Assembly (NCBI GenBank): GCA_027491085.1
Contig: JAIXWW010000019.1
Span: forward strand, 124,001 to 188,000
DNA length: 64,000 nt
Source: Bacteroidota bacterium
GTDB lineage: Bacteria > Bacteroidota > Bacteroidia > UKL13-3
Reading direction: 5' to 3'
Numbering within the stretch: position 1 is the first letter of the stretch; each line of letters starts with the position of its first letter. A model generated the notes under the pieces. It saw only the letters and a program-made list of their open reading frames with translations. It searched no databases and was not told the DNA's origin. The translations under genes and the position numbers were made by a program. Below, piece after piece: positions 44,543 to 53,450 of the stretch.

Positions 44543-45268
44543 ATGAACAACAAAATAGTAATTATACCAACCTATAACGAAATTGATAATGCTGAAAATA
44601 TCATCAGAAAAGTAATGAGTTTACAGCCCGAATTTGATTTACTTATTGTAGATGATAATTCGCCTGATGGCACTGGCAATGTTGTTATAAATTTGCAAAA
44701 GGAATTTGATAGACTTCATTTACTGTCACGTAAGGAAAAAAATGGCTTAGGCACTGCTTACATCGAAGGTTTTAAATGGTGCTTACAACATAAATACGAT
44801 TATATTTTTGAAATGGATGCCGATTTTAGCCATAATCCAGATGATCTGGTAAGGCTTTACAAAGCATGCGAAGAAGGAGCTGATTTAGCAATAGGTTCTA
44901 GGTATATTACAGGAGTTAATGTTGTTAACTGGCCAATGAATAGGGTATTAATGAGTTACTATGCAAGTAGTTATGTAAGAATGATTACAGGCATGACCAT
45001 TAGAGACACTACGGCTGGTTTTGTGTGTTATAAACGTAATTTATTAGAAACAATCGAACTTGATAAAATTAAATTTAGAGGTTATGCATTTCAAATTGAA
45101 ATGAAATATACTGCTTCAAAATATGGTTTCAAAATAGTGGAAGTTCCAATAATTTTTACCGATAGAACACAAGGCGAATCAAAAATGAGCAAAGGTATTT
45201 TTAAAGAAGCCATTTTAGGTGTAATAAGTTTAAAATTAAAAAGCCTTTTTAGAAATTATAAAAGATAA
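44543..45268 (+). CDS. Polyprenol-phosphate mannosyltransferase-like GT2 (DPM1-like)
   Basis: A 241-residue GT2 enzyme of the DPM1-type group: KIVIIPTYNEIDNAENII, LLIVDDNSPDGTG, LGTAYIEGFKWCL, the metal-binding FEMDADFSHNP, and an RGYAFQIEMKYTASKYGF segment. Such enzymes move mannose (or another sugar) from a nucleotide donor to a polyprenyl phosphate for use outside the membrane. There is no C-terminal membrane anchor, as in the short bacterial form. The ATG at 44543 is preferred to a TTG at 44531. It is divergent from gmhB and probably co-transcribed with nadC. Confidence 0.88.
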   Translation: MNNKIVIIPTYNEIDNAENIIRKVMSLQPEFDLLIVDDNSPDGTGNVVINLQKEFDRLHLLSRKEKNGLGTAYIEGFKWCLQHKYDYIFEMDADFSHNPDDLVRLYKACEEGADLAIGSRYITGVNVVNWPMNRVLMSYYASSYVRMITGMTIRDTTAGFVCYKRNLLETIELDKIKFRGYAFQIEMKYTASKYGFKIVEVPIIFTDRTQGESKMSKGIFKEAILGVISLKLKSLFRNYKR

Positions 45269-45305
45269 CTAGTAGAAATCTTTTATTTATACAATAAAAA
45301 TATCC

Positions 45306-46160
45306 ATGGAAAATTTATTACTAAACCCTGATATACAAGCATATATTGATATTGCTTTGAGGGAAGATATTGGGTCAGGCGACCATAGTTCATTGGCTTG
45401 TATCAGCTTAGAAAAAGCTGGAAATGCTTATTGTGTAGCTAAAGACAATGGCGTTATTTGTGGTTTACCTTTAGCCGAATACATTTTTAAAAAAGTAGAT
45501 TCCACTTTAATTTTTAAGCCAAATTTTAATGATGGTGATGAAATAAAAGTTGGCGATATCGTTTTTACAGTTGAAGGTAAATCTATCTCAATTTTAACTG
45601 CCGAGCGTTTGGTTTTAAATTTTATGCAGCGTTTAAGCGGTGTGGCAACCCAAAGTAGGTTTATTAGCAATTTAATCAAAGATTATAAAACCAAAGTGTT
45701 AGATACCAGAAAAACTACTCCAGGTATGCGATTATTTGAAAAATATGCAGTAAAAGTGGGTGGTAGTTTTAACCATAGAATTGGGCTTTACGATATGATT
45801 ATGTTAAAGGATAATCATATTGATTTTGCAGGTGGAATTGCACAAGCCATTGAAAAAACACATCAGTATCTTAAAGAAAATAACCTTGATTTAAAAATAG
45901 AAGTTGAAACACGTAATTTAGATGAAGTAAAACAAGTATTGAATAAAGGTGGAGTGCATAGAATTATGCTTGATAACTTTTCACCTGAATTACTTAAGGA
46001 AGCAATTGTTTTAATTGACGAAAAGTATGAAACCGAAGCCAGTGGCGGAATTACCAAAGAAACCATTGCTAATTTTGCGGCATCAGGTGTTGATTATATT
46101 TCAGTTGGAGCGTTAACCCATTCAGCTAAAAGCATTGATTTAAGTTTAAAGGTTTCGTAG
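45306..46160 (+). CDS. nadC: Quinolinate phosphoribosyltransferase (NadC)
   Basis: Converts quinolinate and PRPP to nicotinate mononucleotide with loss of CO2, in NAD synthesis. The 284 residues show the ALREDIGSGDHSS opening, ERLVLNFMQRLSGVAT, the active-site TRKTTPGMR, VGGSFNHRIGLYDMIMLKDNH, VETRNLDE, RIMLDNF and EASGGI, all family signatures. Length and order are standard. No other NAD genes are nearby. Confidence 0.96.
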   Translation: MENLLLNPDIQAYIDIALREDIGSGDHSSLACISLEKAGNAYCVAKDNGVICGLPLAEYIFKKVDSTLIFKPNFNDGDEIKVGDIVFTVEGKSISILTAERLVLNFMQRLSGVATQSRFISNLIKDYKTKVLDTRKTTPGMRLFEKYAVKVGGSFNHRIGLYDMIMLKDNHIDFAGGIAQAIEKTHQYLKENNLDLKIEVETRNLDEVKQVLNKGGVHRIMLDNFSPELLKEAIVLIDEKYETEASGGITKETIANFAASGVDYISVGALTHSAKSIDLSLKVS

Positions 46161-46250
46161 TTGTTAGTTGATGGTTGTCAGTTGATAGATTAATATTTTG
46201 AACATATTTTAAAATTCATAATTCAAAATTCATAATTCAAAATTTCAAAA
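46161..46250. repeat. Spacer of word-like repeats between nadC and xerD
   Basis: The first part reads TAGTTGATGGTTGTCAGTTG and has a close copy at 51784-51810. The second part is a short tandem of AATTCATAATTCAAA units, which share words with the 50726-50800 spacer. No gene or clear terminator was seen. Confidence 0.55.
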
Positions 46251-47153
46251 GTGTGGAACTCATACATAACAGGCTTTAAGGCATATTTACAGTTAGAAAA
46301 ATCGCTAGCAGCAAATAGTATTGAAGCTTATGTTAGGGATGTTGAAAAACTTTGCCAATATTTAACTATAAAAAATATTGAATTGCAGCCCGATGAACTT
46401 ACCATTCATGTTTTTAGAGATTTTTTTAAATTTATAAACGAGTTAGGAATAAATAATACAAGCCAAGCCAGGATTATTAGTGGTTTAAAAGCTTTTTTTC
46501 ATTTTTTAGAAATGGAAGATTTAATTAAAAATAATCCCATTACTTTAATTGAAAGCCCAAAAGTTACTCGTAAAATACCTGATACATTAGATGTGTATGA
46601 AATAGATTTAATGCTTGCCACATTAGATTTAAGTAAGGATGAAGCCACTCGCAATCATGCCATCATTGAAACCATGTTTAGTTGTGGATTACGTGTGAGT
46701 GAAGTGATTAATTTAAAACTTACCGATATTTATGCCGCTGATGAATTTATAAGGGTAATTGGTAAAGGCAATAAAGAACGCTTGGTGCCTATTTCTGAGA
46801 GGGCTTTGAAAGAAATTGATATTTATACCAATAGCATCCGAAATAAATTAACCATTGATAAGGATTGTACTGACATCATTTTTTTAAACCGAAGAGGTAA
46901 AAAACTAAGCAGGGTTTATATTTTTTTGGTAATTAAAGAAATGGCTGCTATGGCAGGAATCAAGAAAAATATCAGCCCACATACTTTGCGTCATTCATTT
47001 GCAACCAGTTTGGTAGAGGCAGGTGCCGATTTGCGTTCTGTGCAACAAATGCTTGGTCATGAGAGTATTACTACTACCGAAATTTACACGCATATTAGTA
47101 AAGAATATTTGCATGAAGTGATTACAAATTTTCATCCACGAGGTAAAGTATAA
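46251..47153 (+). CDS. xerD: Tyrosine recombinase XerD
   Basis: Chromosome-dimer resolvase subunit acting at dif with XerC. A 300-residue protein with the N-terminal core-binding domain (to about 105) and the catalytic domain. The catalytic residues are all present: Arg148 (SCGLRVSEV), Lys172 (GKGNKERLVP), His244 and Arg247 (HTLRHSFAT), His270 (LGHESITTT) and Tyr279 (EIYTHIS). The start is GTG at 46251: it yields the M-W-N-SYITGFKAYL opening usual in Bacteroidota XerD, and no ATG is available. It looks like the housekeeping enzyme, not the integrase of a mobile element. Confidence 0.93.
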   Translation: MWNSYITGFKAYLQLEKSLAANSIEAYVRDVEKLCQYLTIKNIELQPDELTIHVFRDFFKFINELGINNTSQARIISGLKAFFHFLEMEDLIKNNPITLIESPKVTRKIPDTLDVYEIDLMLATLDLSKDEATRNHAIIETMFSCGLRVSEVINLKLTDIYAADEFIRVIGKGNKERLVPISERALKEIDIYTNSIRNKLTIDKDCTDIIFLNRRGKKLSRVYIFLVIKEMAAMAGIKKNISPHTLRHSFATSLVEAGADLRSVQQMLGHESITTTEIYTHISKEYLHEVITNFHPRGKV

Positions 47154-47183
47154 TTTCCTATTTTTGAAATTCAATTCTTAAAT

Positions 47184-47849
47184 ATGATAAATCGTAATTT
47201 TAAAGCCATACTTTTTTTTAGTCTTTTATTCATTGCATTTTCTTTTGTTCAAAAGCCAACTATAAAAATAGCCAAACTTAAGTACAATGGTGGTGGCGAT
47301 TGGTATGCCAACAAAACTTCATTGCCTAATTTAATTAAATTTTGTAACGATAATTTGAAAGTGGGTTTGGTACCCGAAGAAGATATTGTGGAAGTAGGAA
47401 GTAAAGATATTTTTAACTATCCATTTATTCATTTAACTGGGCATGGCAATATTGTATTTAATAAGCAAGAGGCCGAAAATTTGCGTAATTATTTAATGGC
47501 AGGTGGCTTTTTACATGCTGATGATAATTATGGTTTAAACTTGTTTTTTAGAAGAGAAATGAAAAAAGTTTTTCCTGAATTAGAGTTTTTTGAATTACCA
47601 TGGAGTCATCCTATTTACCATCAAAAATTTGATTTCAATAAAGGATTACCGAAAGTACATGAGCACGATGGTAAATCACCACAAGGCTTTGGATTAATTT
47701 ATAAAGGCAGAGTGGTATGTTTTTACACCTACGAATGTGATTTAGGAAACGGTTGGGAAGACCAAGATATTTATAACGACCCTGAGTCCGTAAGGCTTCA
47801 AGCCTTAAAAATGGGTTCAAATCTGTTGCAATACGCTTTTAATCAATAA
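47184..47849 (+). CDS. DUF4159 domain protein, exported
   Basis: A 221-residue protein with an N-terminal hydrophobic signal (about residues 7-22). The rest matches the DUF4159 family as I know it: IAKLKYNGGGDWYANKTSL, then HLTGHGNIVF, NYLMAGGFLHADDNYG, LPWSHPIYH and the C-terminal FYTYECDLGNGWED. DUF4159 proteins are common in Bacteroidota, often with gliding or lipoprotein genes, but have no established activity; the fold is glutamine-amidotransferase-like. It starts 30 bases after xerD and is probably co-transcribed. Confidence 0.85.
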   Translation: MINRNFKAILFFSLLFIAFSFVQKPTIKIAKLKYNGGGDWYANKTSLPNLIKFCNDNLKVGLVPEEDIVEVGSKDIFNYPFIHLTGHGNIVFNKQEAENLRNYLMAGGFLHADDNYGLNLFFRREMKKVFPELEFFELPWSHPIYHQKFDFNKGLPKVHEHDGKSPQGFGLIYKGRVVCFYTYECDLGNGWEDQDIYNDPESVRLQALKMGSNLLQYAFNQ

Positions 47850-47917
47850 TTTTACAATTCATATTTTGTAATTAAAAATATTTTTTTTAACATTGATAAA
47901 AATTAAATATCCAAATA

Positions 47918-48757
47918 ATGAAAAACAAATTTTTACAATTATCAACGGTTGCTTTATTAGCAGGGTCGTTATTTTTAACAAGTTGTAGCAAGGAAGAGTC
48001 TTCAACAAACAATTCAGGATCAAATACTCCAAATATCAATTTTACTCAAAGCAATAGAGCATTGATTATTGATATAACTGGAACATGGTGTCCTCCATGT
48101 GGCGCATATGGAATTCCCGGGTTTAATAATGCAGTTGAAAATGCAAAAGATAAAACTTTGCCTTTAGCGTTGCACTCTGGAGATCCATTATCTTTAGCTG
48201 CTATGGATACTATAATGGTTCTTCCAAAATTCAAATCTACTTCTGTACCAAGAATTGCTGCAGGTAATGGATTGGTTTTTCCTGCTGGTGTTTATTCAGA
48301 TTTCAAAGCTACTGGACAAAAAATTGTATCTTCAGTTGATACATTCATCCAAAACAATCCTTTTATTGTTGGGGTTAAATTAAGTAATTTGAAAGTAGAT
48401 GCTGTTAATGGTTCTATTACAGTGGATGTTAATGCTAAATTCTTCAAAGAAGTTTCAGGTGAGTATTATATCGCTACTTATTTTTATGAAGACGGTGTAA
48501 TTTCTAATCAAAAAATGTCTGGTGGCCCTGATAATGCAAATCAAGCACACAACCATGTTGTTAGAGCAGCTCCAAAAGGCGCATGGGGTGAGGTTTTATC
48601 TATAGGTAATAGCGATATAAACAAGGTTTATTCTCAATCTTACGCTTACATCTTGGATCCAAAATGGAACCCATCAAAATTAGCAGCAATGGCTATTGTA
48701 TGGAAAAAAAATGGTAAAGATTTTTCTTATGTGAACGGTAATCTTATAGAACAATAA
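47918..48757 (+). CDS. Omp28-type lipoprotein with a thioredoxin-like CxxC
   Basis: A 279-residue lipoprotein (signal ending in FLTSC, Cys23). Residues 45-150 are thioredoxin-like: IIDITGTWCPPCGAYGIPG carries a C58-x-x-C61 pair. The C-terminal beta-rich half (VGVKLSNLKVD, YIATYFYEDGVISNQ, AQAHNHVVRAAPKGAWGE in outline) matches the Omp28 family of Bacteroidota outer-membrane proteins. It may act as a surface or periplasmic thiol protein; the partner is unknown. A perfect long hairpin terminator follows. Confidence 0.83.
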   Translation: MKNKFLQLSTVALLAGSLFLTSCSKEESSTNNSGSNTPNINFTQSNRALIIDITGTWCPPCGAYGIPGFNNAVENAKDKTLPLALHSGDPLSLAAMDTIMVLPKFKSTSVPRIAAGNGLVFPAGVYSDFKATGQKIVSSVDTFIQNNPFIVGVKLSNLKVDAVNGSITVDVNAKFFKEVSGEYYIATYFYEDGVISNQKMSGGPDNANQAHNHVVRAAPKGAWGEVLSIGNSDINKVYSQSYAYILDPKWNPSKLAAMAIVWKKNGKDFSYVNGNLIEQ

Positions 48758-48770
48758 TATTTTTAAGTAT

Positions 48771-48820
48771 AACACAAAAAAAGAGGCTTTTCTTTACGAA
48801 AAGCCTCTTTTTTTGTGTTA
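48771..48820 (+). terminator. Terminator of the Omp28-type gene
   Basis: A perfect 22-bp stem (AACACAAAAAAAGAGGCTTT and its complement) around a five- or six-base loop. It is symmetric, so it can act in both directions, but it directly follows the + strand stop codon. Confidence 0.92.
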
Positions 48821-49009
48821 TAACAATTGGATTTTAAAATATATCCCAGAACTATTTAACTAATTGATATTTTATCCCTAACAATCTTCTTTAGAATTAA
48901 TAAATTAAAAGTGGGCTACAAATGTTTAGAAATATTTACTTTTCTCAATTTTTAACAACTTTTAGGTTTTTAAATGCAATAAATTTATTAAGAAATTGGG
49001 TCGAAAAAA

Positions 49010-49609
49010 CTAAAACAATTCCAACTGCTCCTTTAAAAGCCTAAATGTTTTTCTATGGTAAGGCGTAATACCATGTTTTTCTATAGCAGCCCTATGTTTT
49101 ATAGTTGGATAACCTTTGTTTTCATCCCATGCATAATTAGGGAATTCCTCATGATATTGAAGCATCAACTCATCTCTATGTGTTTTGGCTAAAATAGATG
49201 CAGCAGCAATGCCTTGAAACTTTGCATCACCTTTTATAATGCAAGTATGTGTTAAGTTCGGATAAGGAATAAACCTATTGCCATCTATGATTAAATGCTG
49301 CGGTTTAATGGTTAAATTATCAATGGCTTTGTGCATACTCAAAAACGAAGCTTTTAAAATATTTACTTCGTCTATTTGTTCGTTGTTAAAACTTGCCACC
49401 GCCCAAGCCAATGCTTTTTCTTCAATTTCAAACCTTAATTCTTCGCGTTGTTTATGCGTTAACTTTTTCGAATCGTCTAAATATTTAATGCGTTTATTTT
49501 TATCTAAAATAACTGCTGCTGCAAATACAGGTCCAGCTAAGCAGCCTCTTCCGGCCTCATCGCAGCCAGCTTCCAAAACTTCTGTTTGGTAAAATTTAGT
49601 TAAAGCCAT
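49010..49609 (-). CDS. rnhB: Ribonuclease HII
   Basis: Removes RNA primers and misincorporated ribonucleotides from DNA. A 199-residue protein with AGCDEAGRGCLAGPVFAAAV (catalytic Asp17 and Glu18), YLDDSKKLTHKQRE, HLIIDGNRFIP (third Asp) and KTHRDELMLQYHEEFPNYAW followed by NKGYPTIKH (fourth Asp in the HRDE block). All family signatures are present. The ATG overlaps the stop of the upstream TPR gene by one base. Confidence 0.96.
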   Translation of the reverse strand: MALTKFYQTEVLEAGCDEAGRGCLAGPVFAAAVILDKNKRIKYLDDSKKLTHKQREELRFEIEEKALAWAVASFNNEQIDEVNILKASFLSMHKAIDNLTIKPQHLIIDGNRFIPYPNLTHTCIIKGDAKFQGIAAASILAKTHRDELMLQYHEEFPNYAWDENKGYPTIKHRAAIEKHGITPYHRKTFRLLKEQLELF

Positions 49610-49926
49610 TAGTATAAAATTTCGTCAATTAAAGCTCTGAACTCGTTAGTAGTTTTTAAATCTTTTTGTTGTTTGGCAATTTCAATACCTTTTTCTAGAA
49701 ATAGAATAGCTTTATCATTTTCATTGCGTTCGCTTAATAAAACCCCTAATTGGTATAAGCTAGCTACATGATTTTCGTCAAGCAGCAGCACATTATTCAG
49801 TTGTTCAATGGTTTTATCAAGTAGGCTAAGTCCTTTGTATTCCATAGCCAAAGCGTAATTTAAAAAAATATCATTAGGCGTTTCTGCCAACATTTCTTGT
49901 AGTTTTAATAATCTGTTATTTTGCAT
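49609..49926 (-). CDS. Small TPR protein
   Basis: A 105-residue soluble protein of about two and a half tetratricopeptide repeats (FLNYALAMEYKGLSLLDKTI, ASLYQLGVLLSERNENDKAI). It probably serves as a protein-binding module; no enzyme domain is present. It is coupled to rnhB by a one-base TAATG overlap. The divergent neighbour is etfB. Confidence 0.75.
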   Translation of the reverse strand: MQNNRLLKLQEMLAETPNDIFLNYALAMEYKGLSLLDKTIEQLNNVLLLDENHVASLYQLGVLLSERNENDKAILFLEKGIEIAKQQKDLKTTNEFRALIDEILY

Positions 49927-49948
49927 TAGGCTAAAAACAATTTTTAGA

Positions 49949-49956
49949 TAATTTTG
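49949..49956 (+). promoter_or_regulatory. Candidate -7 box of etfB
   Basis: TAATTTTG matches TAnnTTTG exactly, 31 bases before the etfB ATG. A TTG at 49921 is somewhat too far upstream (25-base spacer) to count as a firm -33 box. Confidence 0.45.
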
Positions 49957-49987
49957 CTGCTCTTTTTAACAACAAAATTATCATTAT

Positions 49988-50725
49988 ATGAAGATATTAG
50001 TTTGTGTTAGCAATGTGCCCGACACCACAACAAAAGTAACTTTTACTGAAAACAATACCCAATTTAATACAGCAGGTGTTCAGTTTATTATTAATCCTTA
50101 CGATGAATTGTCGTTAACTCGTGGTTTGGAATTAACTGAAAAATTAGGTGGAACAGTTACAACTATTACTGTAGGATTAGCTGATACAGAAGCCAGTATA
50201 AGAAAAGCATTAGCTATTGGAGCAACTGATGCAGTGCGTATTAATGCAGTACCTACCGATGCTTATTTTGTAGCAGAGCAAATTGCTGCTTATGCCAAAG
50301 CCGAAAATTTTGATTTAATTTTTACAGGCCGCGAAAGCATTGATTACAATGGCGGACAAGTTTGTGGTTTATTGGCCGAAATGTTAGGTTTACCTTCGGT
50401 AAATGTAATTACTAGCATTGAAGTAGATGGATCTACTGCTACTATGGAACGCGATATTGATGGTGGAAAAGAAAAACTTTCAGCTAATTTACCATTGGTA
50501 GTTAGTGCTCAAAAAGAGTTAACAGAACCAAGAATTCCTAATATGCGTGGTATTATGGCTGCAAGAACCAAACCTTTAAAAGTGGTTGAACCAACAGCTT
50601 CTGAATTAACAAGCGCAGCAGTTGGTTTTGAATTACCAGCACCAAAAGGTTCAGTAAAATTAATTTCGGTAGAAGAAGCTGGTTCATTAATCAGCATTTT
50701 ACATAACGAAGCGAAAATTATCTAA
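49988..50725 (+). CDS. etfB: Electron transfer flavoprotein beta subunit
   Basis: Binds AMP and, with EtfA, carries electrons from acyl-CoA dehydrogenases to the quinone pool. The 245 residues show KILVCVSNVPDTTTKVTF, INPYDELSLTRGLEL, TITVGLADTEASIRKALAIGA in outline, DLIFTGRESIDYNGGQVCG (the nucleotide-binding region) and the C-terminal LPLVVSAQKELTEPRIPNMR. Typical length. It is followed by etfA after 88 bases of AT-rich, word-like spacer; both are read on the + strand. Confidence 0.95.
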   Translation: MKILVCVSNVPDTTTKVTFTENNTQFNTAGVQFIINPYDELSLTRGLELTEKLGGTVTTITVGLADTEASIRKALAIGATDAVRINAVPTDAYFVAEQIAAYAKAENFDLIFTGRESIDYNGGQVCGLLAEMLGLPSVNVITSIEVDGSTATMERDIDGGKEKLSANLPLVVSAQKELTEPRIPNMRGIMAARTKPLKVVEPTASELTSAAVGFELPAPKGSVKLISVEEAGSLISILHNEAKII

Positions 50726-50813
50726 TTTAAATTTTGAATGATAAATTTTGAATTTTGAATGAATTTAAAAATCACTGAATCATTCAATCTCCAAATCTTT
50801 AAATAAATAAAAT
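50726..50813. repeat. AT-rich repeated-word spacer inside the etf operon
   Basis: Contains repeated ATAAATTTTGAATTTTGAAT-like words, the reverse complement of the AATTCAAAATTCATAATTC words found before xerD. No terminator or promoter is evident, so etfB and etfA are probably still co-transcribed. Confidence 0.5.
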
Positions 50814-51785
50814 ATGAACATATTAGTATTTGCAGAACAAATTGATGGTAGCTTTAAAAAATCGGCTTTTGAGGCCGTAAGTTATGCTAGCCAAATTGCA
50901 CAAGCACATAGTGGATCAGTTACCGCAGTAGTACCTGGTAATGTAGCCGATGATAAATTAGCCGAATTGGCAAAATTTGGTGCTAACAAAATAGTTAGTA
51001 TCAAACATGATAATTTAAATGGATTTAACGCTGAAACTTACGCTAAAGTTATTTGCAACACCGCAACGGCTGAAGGGTCAAGTATTGTAGTTATTTCAAA
51101 CACTTATTCTGGTAAATCAGTTGCGCCTCGTGTAGCTGCTCGTTTAAAAGCGGGTATTGCAAGTGGTGTTATTTCAATGCCAAATACAACTTCAGGTTTT
51201 GTGGTTCGTAGAAGTGTATTTTCGGGTAAAGCATTTGCCGATGTAAATTTAACTACAGCGGTAAAAGTGTTAGCTATTACTCCAAACACATTTAACACAT
51301 TAGAAAATGCACAAGCAACAAATATTGCAAATGCAGAAGCAGGTTTGGCTGATGCTGATTTTACTACAAAATCGGTAGAAATAAACAGATTAACAGGTAA
51401 AATTCCATTAACAGAAGCTGAAATTGTTATCAGTGGTGGACGAGGATTGAAAGGTCCTGAAAACTGGCATTTAGTAGAAGATTTGGCAAATGCTTTAGGT
51501 GCTGCTACTGCTTGTAGCAAACCTGTAAGCGATATGCATTGGAGACCACATAGCGAACACGTTGGTCAAACAGGAATTACCATTAAGCCTAATTTATACA
51601 TTGCTATTGGTATTTCAGGCGCTATTCAGCATTTAGCTGGTGTTAGTTCAAGTAAAGTTATTGTAGCAATTAATAAAGATGCAGAAGCACCTTTCTTTAA
51701 AGCAGCTGACTACGGTATAGTTGGCGATGCTTTTGAAATAATGCCTAAAATTATTGAAGCAGCTAAGGCATTTAAAGTCAACTAG
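50814..51785 (+). CDS. etfA: Electron transfer flavoprotein alpha subunit
   Basis: FAD-carrying partner of EtfB. A 323-residue protein with an N-terminal ETF domain (ILVFAEQIDGSFKKSAFEA) and the C-terminal FAD domain: IVISGGRGLKGPENWHLVE, LGAATACSKPVSDMHWRPH, EHVGQTGITIKPNLYIAIGI and GAIQHLAGVSSSKVIVAIN. These match the alpha-subunit signature in full. A terminator lies about 115 bases downstream. Substrate dehydrogenases are not in this window. Confidence 0.95.
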   Translation: MNILVFAEQIDGSFKKSAFEAVSYASQIAQAHSGSVTAVVPGNVADDKLAELAKFGANKIVSIKHDNLNGFNAETYAKVICNTATAEGSSIVVISNTYSGKSVAPRVAARLKAGIASGVISMPNTTSGFVVRRSVFSGKAFADVNLTTAVKVLAITPNTFNTLENAQATNIANAEAGLADADFTTKSVEINRLTGKIPLTEAEIVISGGRGLKGPENWHLVEDLANALGAATACSKPVSDMHWRPHSEHVGQTGITIKPNLYIAIGISGAIQHLAGVSSSKVIVAINKDAEAPFFKAADYGIVGDAFEIMPKIIEAAKAFKVN

Positions 51786-51860
51786 TTGATGGTTGTCTGT
51801 TGGTAGACCATAGCCTAAACGTTCACTGAGCGAAGTCGAAGTGCACGTTTAGACTCCGCT
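51784..51860. repeat. Repeated words and imperfect inverted repeat after etfA
   Basis: CTAGTTGATGGTTGTCTGTTG at the start is a near copy of the words at 46165-46185. It is followed by ACTGAGCGAAGTCGAAGTGC and, inverted, AGACTCCGCTCAACGA, which form an imperfect stem. Words of the type GAGCGAAGTCGA/TCGACTCCGCTC are common extragenic repeats in Bacteroidota genomes as I know them. Confidence 0.55.
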
Positions 51861-51901
51861 CAACGACCATATTGCAAAGGTTGGTACCTTTACCAACCTT
51901 A

Positions 51902-51937
51902 AAAAGTTCAATCATTCATTTGGTTGAACTTTTTTTA
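51902..51937 (+). terminator. Terminator of the etf operon
   Basis: AAAGTTCAATC pairs with GGTTGAACTTT (one T:G wobble) around an ATTCATTT loop, followed by a T-run. A second shorter inverted repeat, AAGGTTGG/CCAACCTT, lies just upstream (about 51877-51900). Confidence 0.8.
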
Positions 51938-52040
51938 TAATAAATACCTTTAAAATACTGTTATTTGCTGATATTAATGGTCTGCAAATTATTCAGCGTT
52001 TATCTGCGTAATCTGAGGGATATAAAAACAAAGAACAACA

Positions 52041-53450
52041 TTGAGCAAGAGAAAATTTAAACCATACGTTTTAGAAAATATTGAAATAATTAGTGCTGGT
52101 AGCGAGGGAAAAGCTATTGCAAAGCACGAAGGACAAGTAATTTTTGTTGATTTTGCTGTTCCTGGTGATATAGTAGATTTATATGTTCATAATAAAAAGA
52201 AAAGCTTTTGTTTTGCGCGTATTCATAAAATTGTAAAACCTTCCGATGAACGTATTGAACCTTTTTGTGCTCATTTTGGAACTTGTGGTGGTTGCAAATG
52301 GCAGCACATGAGTTACCCAATTCAGCTAAAATACAAGCAACAGCAAGTAATTGATGCTTTTGAACGCATTGGTAAATTTCCTTTTCCAACTCCTGAAAAT
52401 ATTATTGGTTCAGCCCAAACTCAATATTACAGAAATAAATTAGAATTTACTTTTACAGATAAAAAATGGCTTGAAACGCTTGATAACAAAGACGAATTAA
52501 GCGTAGCAGAACATAAAGGTTTAGGTTTTCATATTCCCGGAAAATTTGATAAGATTTTAGACGTTCAAAAATGTTATTTGATGGACGATTTCCATAATCA
52601 AATAAGAAATACCATTAAAGAATTTTGTGTAAATCAAGGATTTGATTTCTTTAACGCCCGCAGCCAAGAAGGTTTTATGCGCAATATGATTTTGCGTAAT
52701 ACAAGCTTAAACGAGTGGATGTTGATAGTTGTTTTTAAACAAAACGATGAAGAAAAAATCAATGTGTTGATGGAATATTTAAAAAATACTTTCCCTCAGT
52801 TAACTTCATTGCTTTATGTGGTAAACGATAAAATGAACGATACCATTCACGATTTGGATGTGAATGTTTATGCCGGAAAATCATACATGGTGGAGCAATT
52901 AGAAGATTTGAAATTTAATATTCAACCTAAATCGTTTTTCCAAACCAATACTGAGCAAACTTTTAATTTATACAACGAAGCGCGTAAAATGGCCAATATC
53001 CAAAGCCATGAAACCGTTTACGATTTATATACTGGAGTGGGTTCAATAGCTAATTTTGTGGCTAAACAGGCCTTAACTGTGGTGGGTATTGAATATGTGG
53101 AACAAGCAATTATTGATGCTAAAGAAAACTCAGCAATCAATCAAATAAACAATACACACTTTTATGCAGGCGATATGAAAGATGTGTTGAACGATGAATT
53201 GATTGCAAAGCATGGCAAACCTGATGTGATTATTACTGACCCACCACGTGCAGGAATGCATCCTGATGTAATCAATAAAATGTTGGAATTACGTGCTCCT
53301 AAAATTGTGTATGTAAGCTGTAATCCTGCAAGCCAAGCGCGCGATATAGCTATGATGCAAGAAGTTTATAAAGTTACTAAAGTACAAGCGGTAGATATGT
53401 TTCCGCATACACATCATGTAGAGTGTGTTACGCTGTTAGAGTTGATTTAG
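52041..53450 (+). CDS. rlmD: 23S rRNA (uracil-C5)-methyltransferase, RlmD/RumA type
   Basis: Methylates a uracil of 23S rRNA (U1939 in E. coli numbering if orthologous). A 469-residue protein with an N-terminal TRAM domain (about 5-65) and iron-sulfur cysteines at 76, 82 and 85 plus one in LDVQKCYL. The methyltransferase domain has DLYTGVGSIANFVA (SAM loop), IITDPPRAGMHPDV and the nucleophile in VYVSCNPASQARDI. The start is TTG at 52041; no ATG is near and the TTG restores the MSKRK opening expected for the family. Confidence 0.93.
   Translation: MSKRKFKPYVLENIEIISAGSEGKAIAKHEGQVIFVDFAVPGDIVDLYVHNKKKSFCFARIHKIVKPSDERIEPFCAHFGTCGGCKWQHMSYPIQLKYKQQQVIDAFERIGKFPFPTPENIIGSAQTQYYRNKLEFTFTDKKWLETLDNKDELSVAEHKGLGFHIPGKFDKILDVQKCYLMDDFHNQIRNTIKEFCVNQGFDFFNARSQEGFMRNMILRNTSLNEWMLIVVFKQNDEEKINVLMEYLKNTFPQLTSLLYVVNDKMNDTIHDLDVNVYAGKSYMVEQLEDLKFNIQPKSFFQTNTEQTFNLYNEARKMANIQSHETVYDLYTGVGSIANFVAKQALTVVGIEYVEQAIIDAKENSAINQINNTHFYAGDMKDVLNDELIAKHGKPDVIITDPPRAGMHPDVINKMLELRAPKIVYVSCNPASQARDIAMMQEVYKVTKVQAVDMFPHTHHVECVTLLELI

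Noticed and set aside
46251..47153. Tyrosine recombinase as evidence for a mobile element
   Set aside because: The protein has the XerD layout, sits among housekeeping genes and is not flanked by a tRNA target, direct repeats or phage genes.
51104..51520. 138-codon antisense frame within etfA
   Set aside because: A shadow of the GC-biased third position of etfA; the sense strand has full family signatures.
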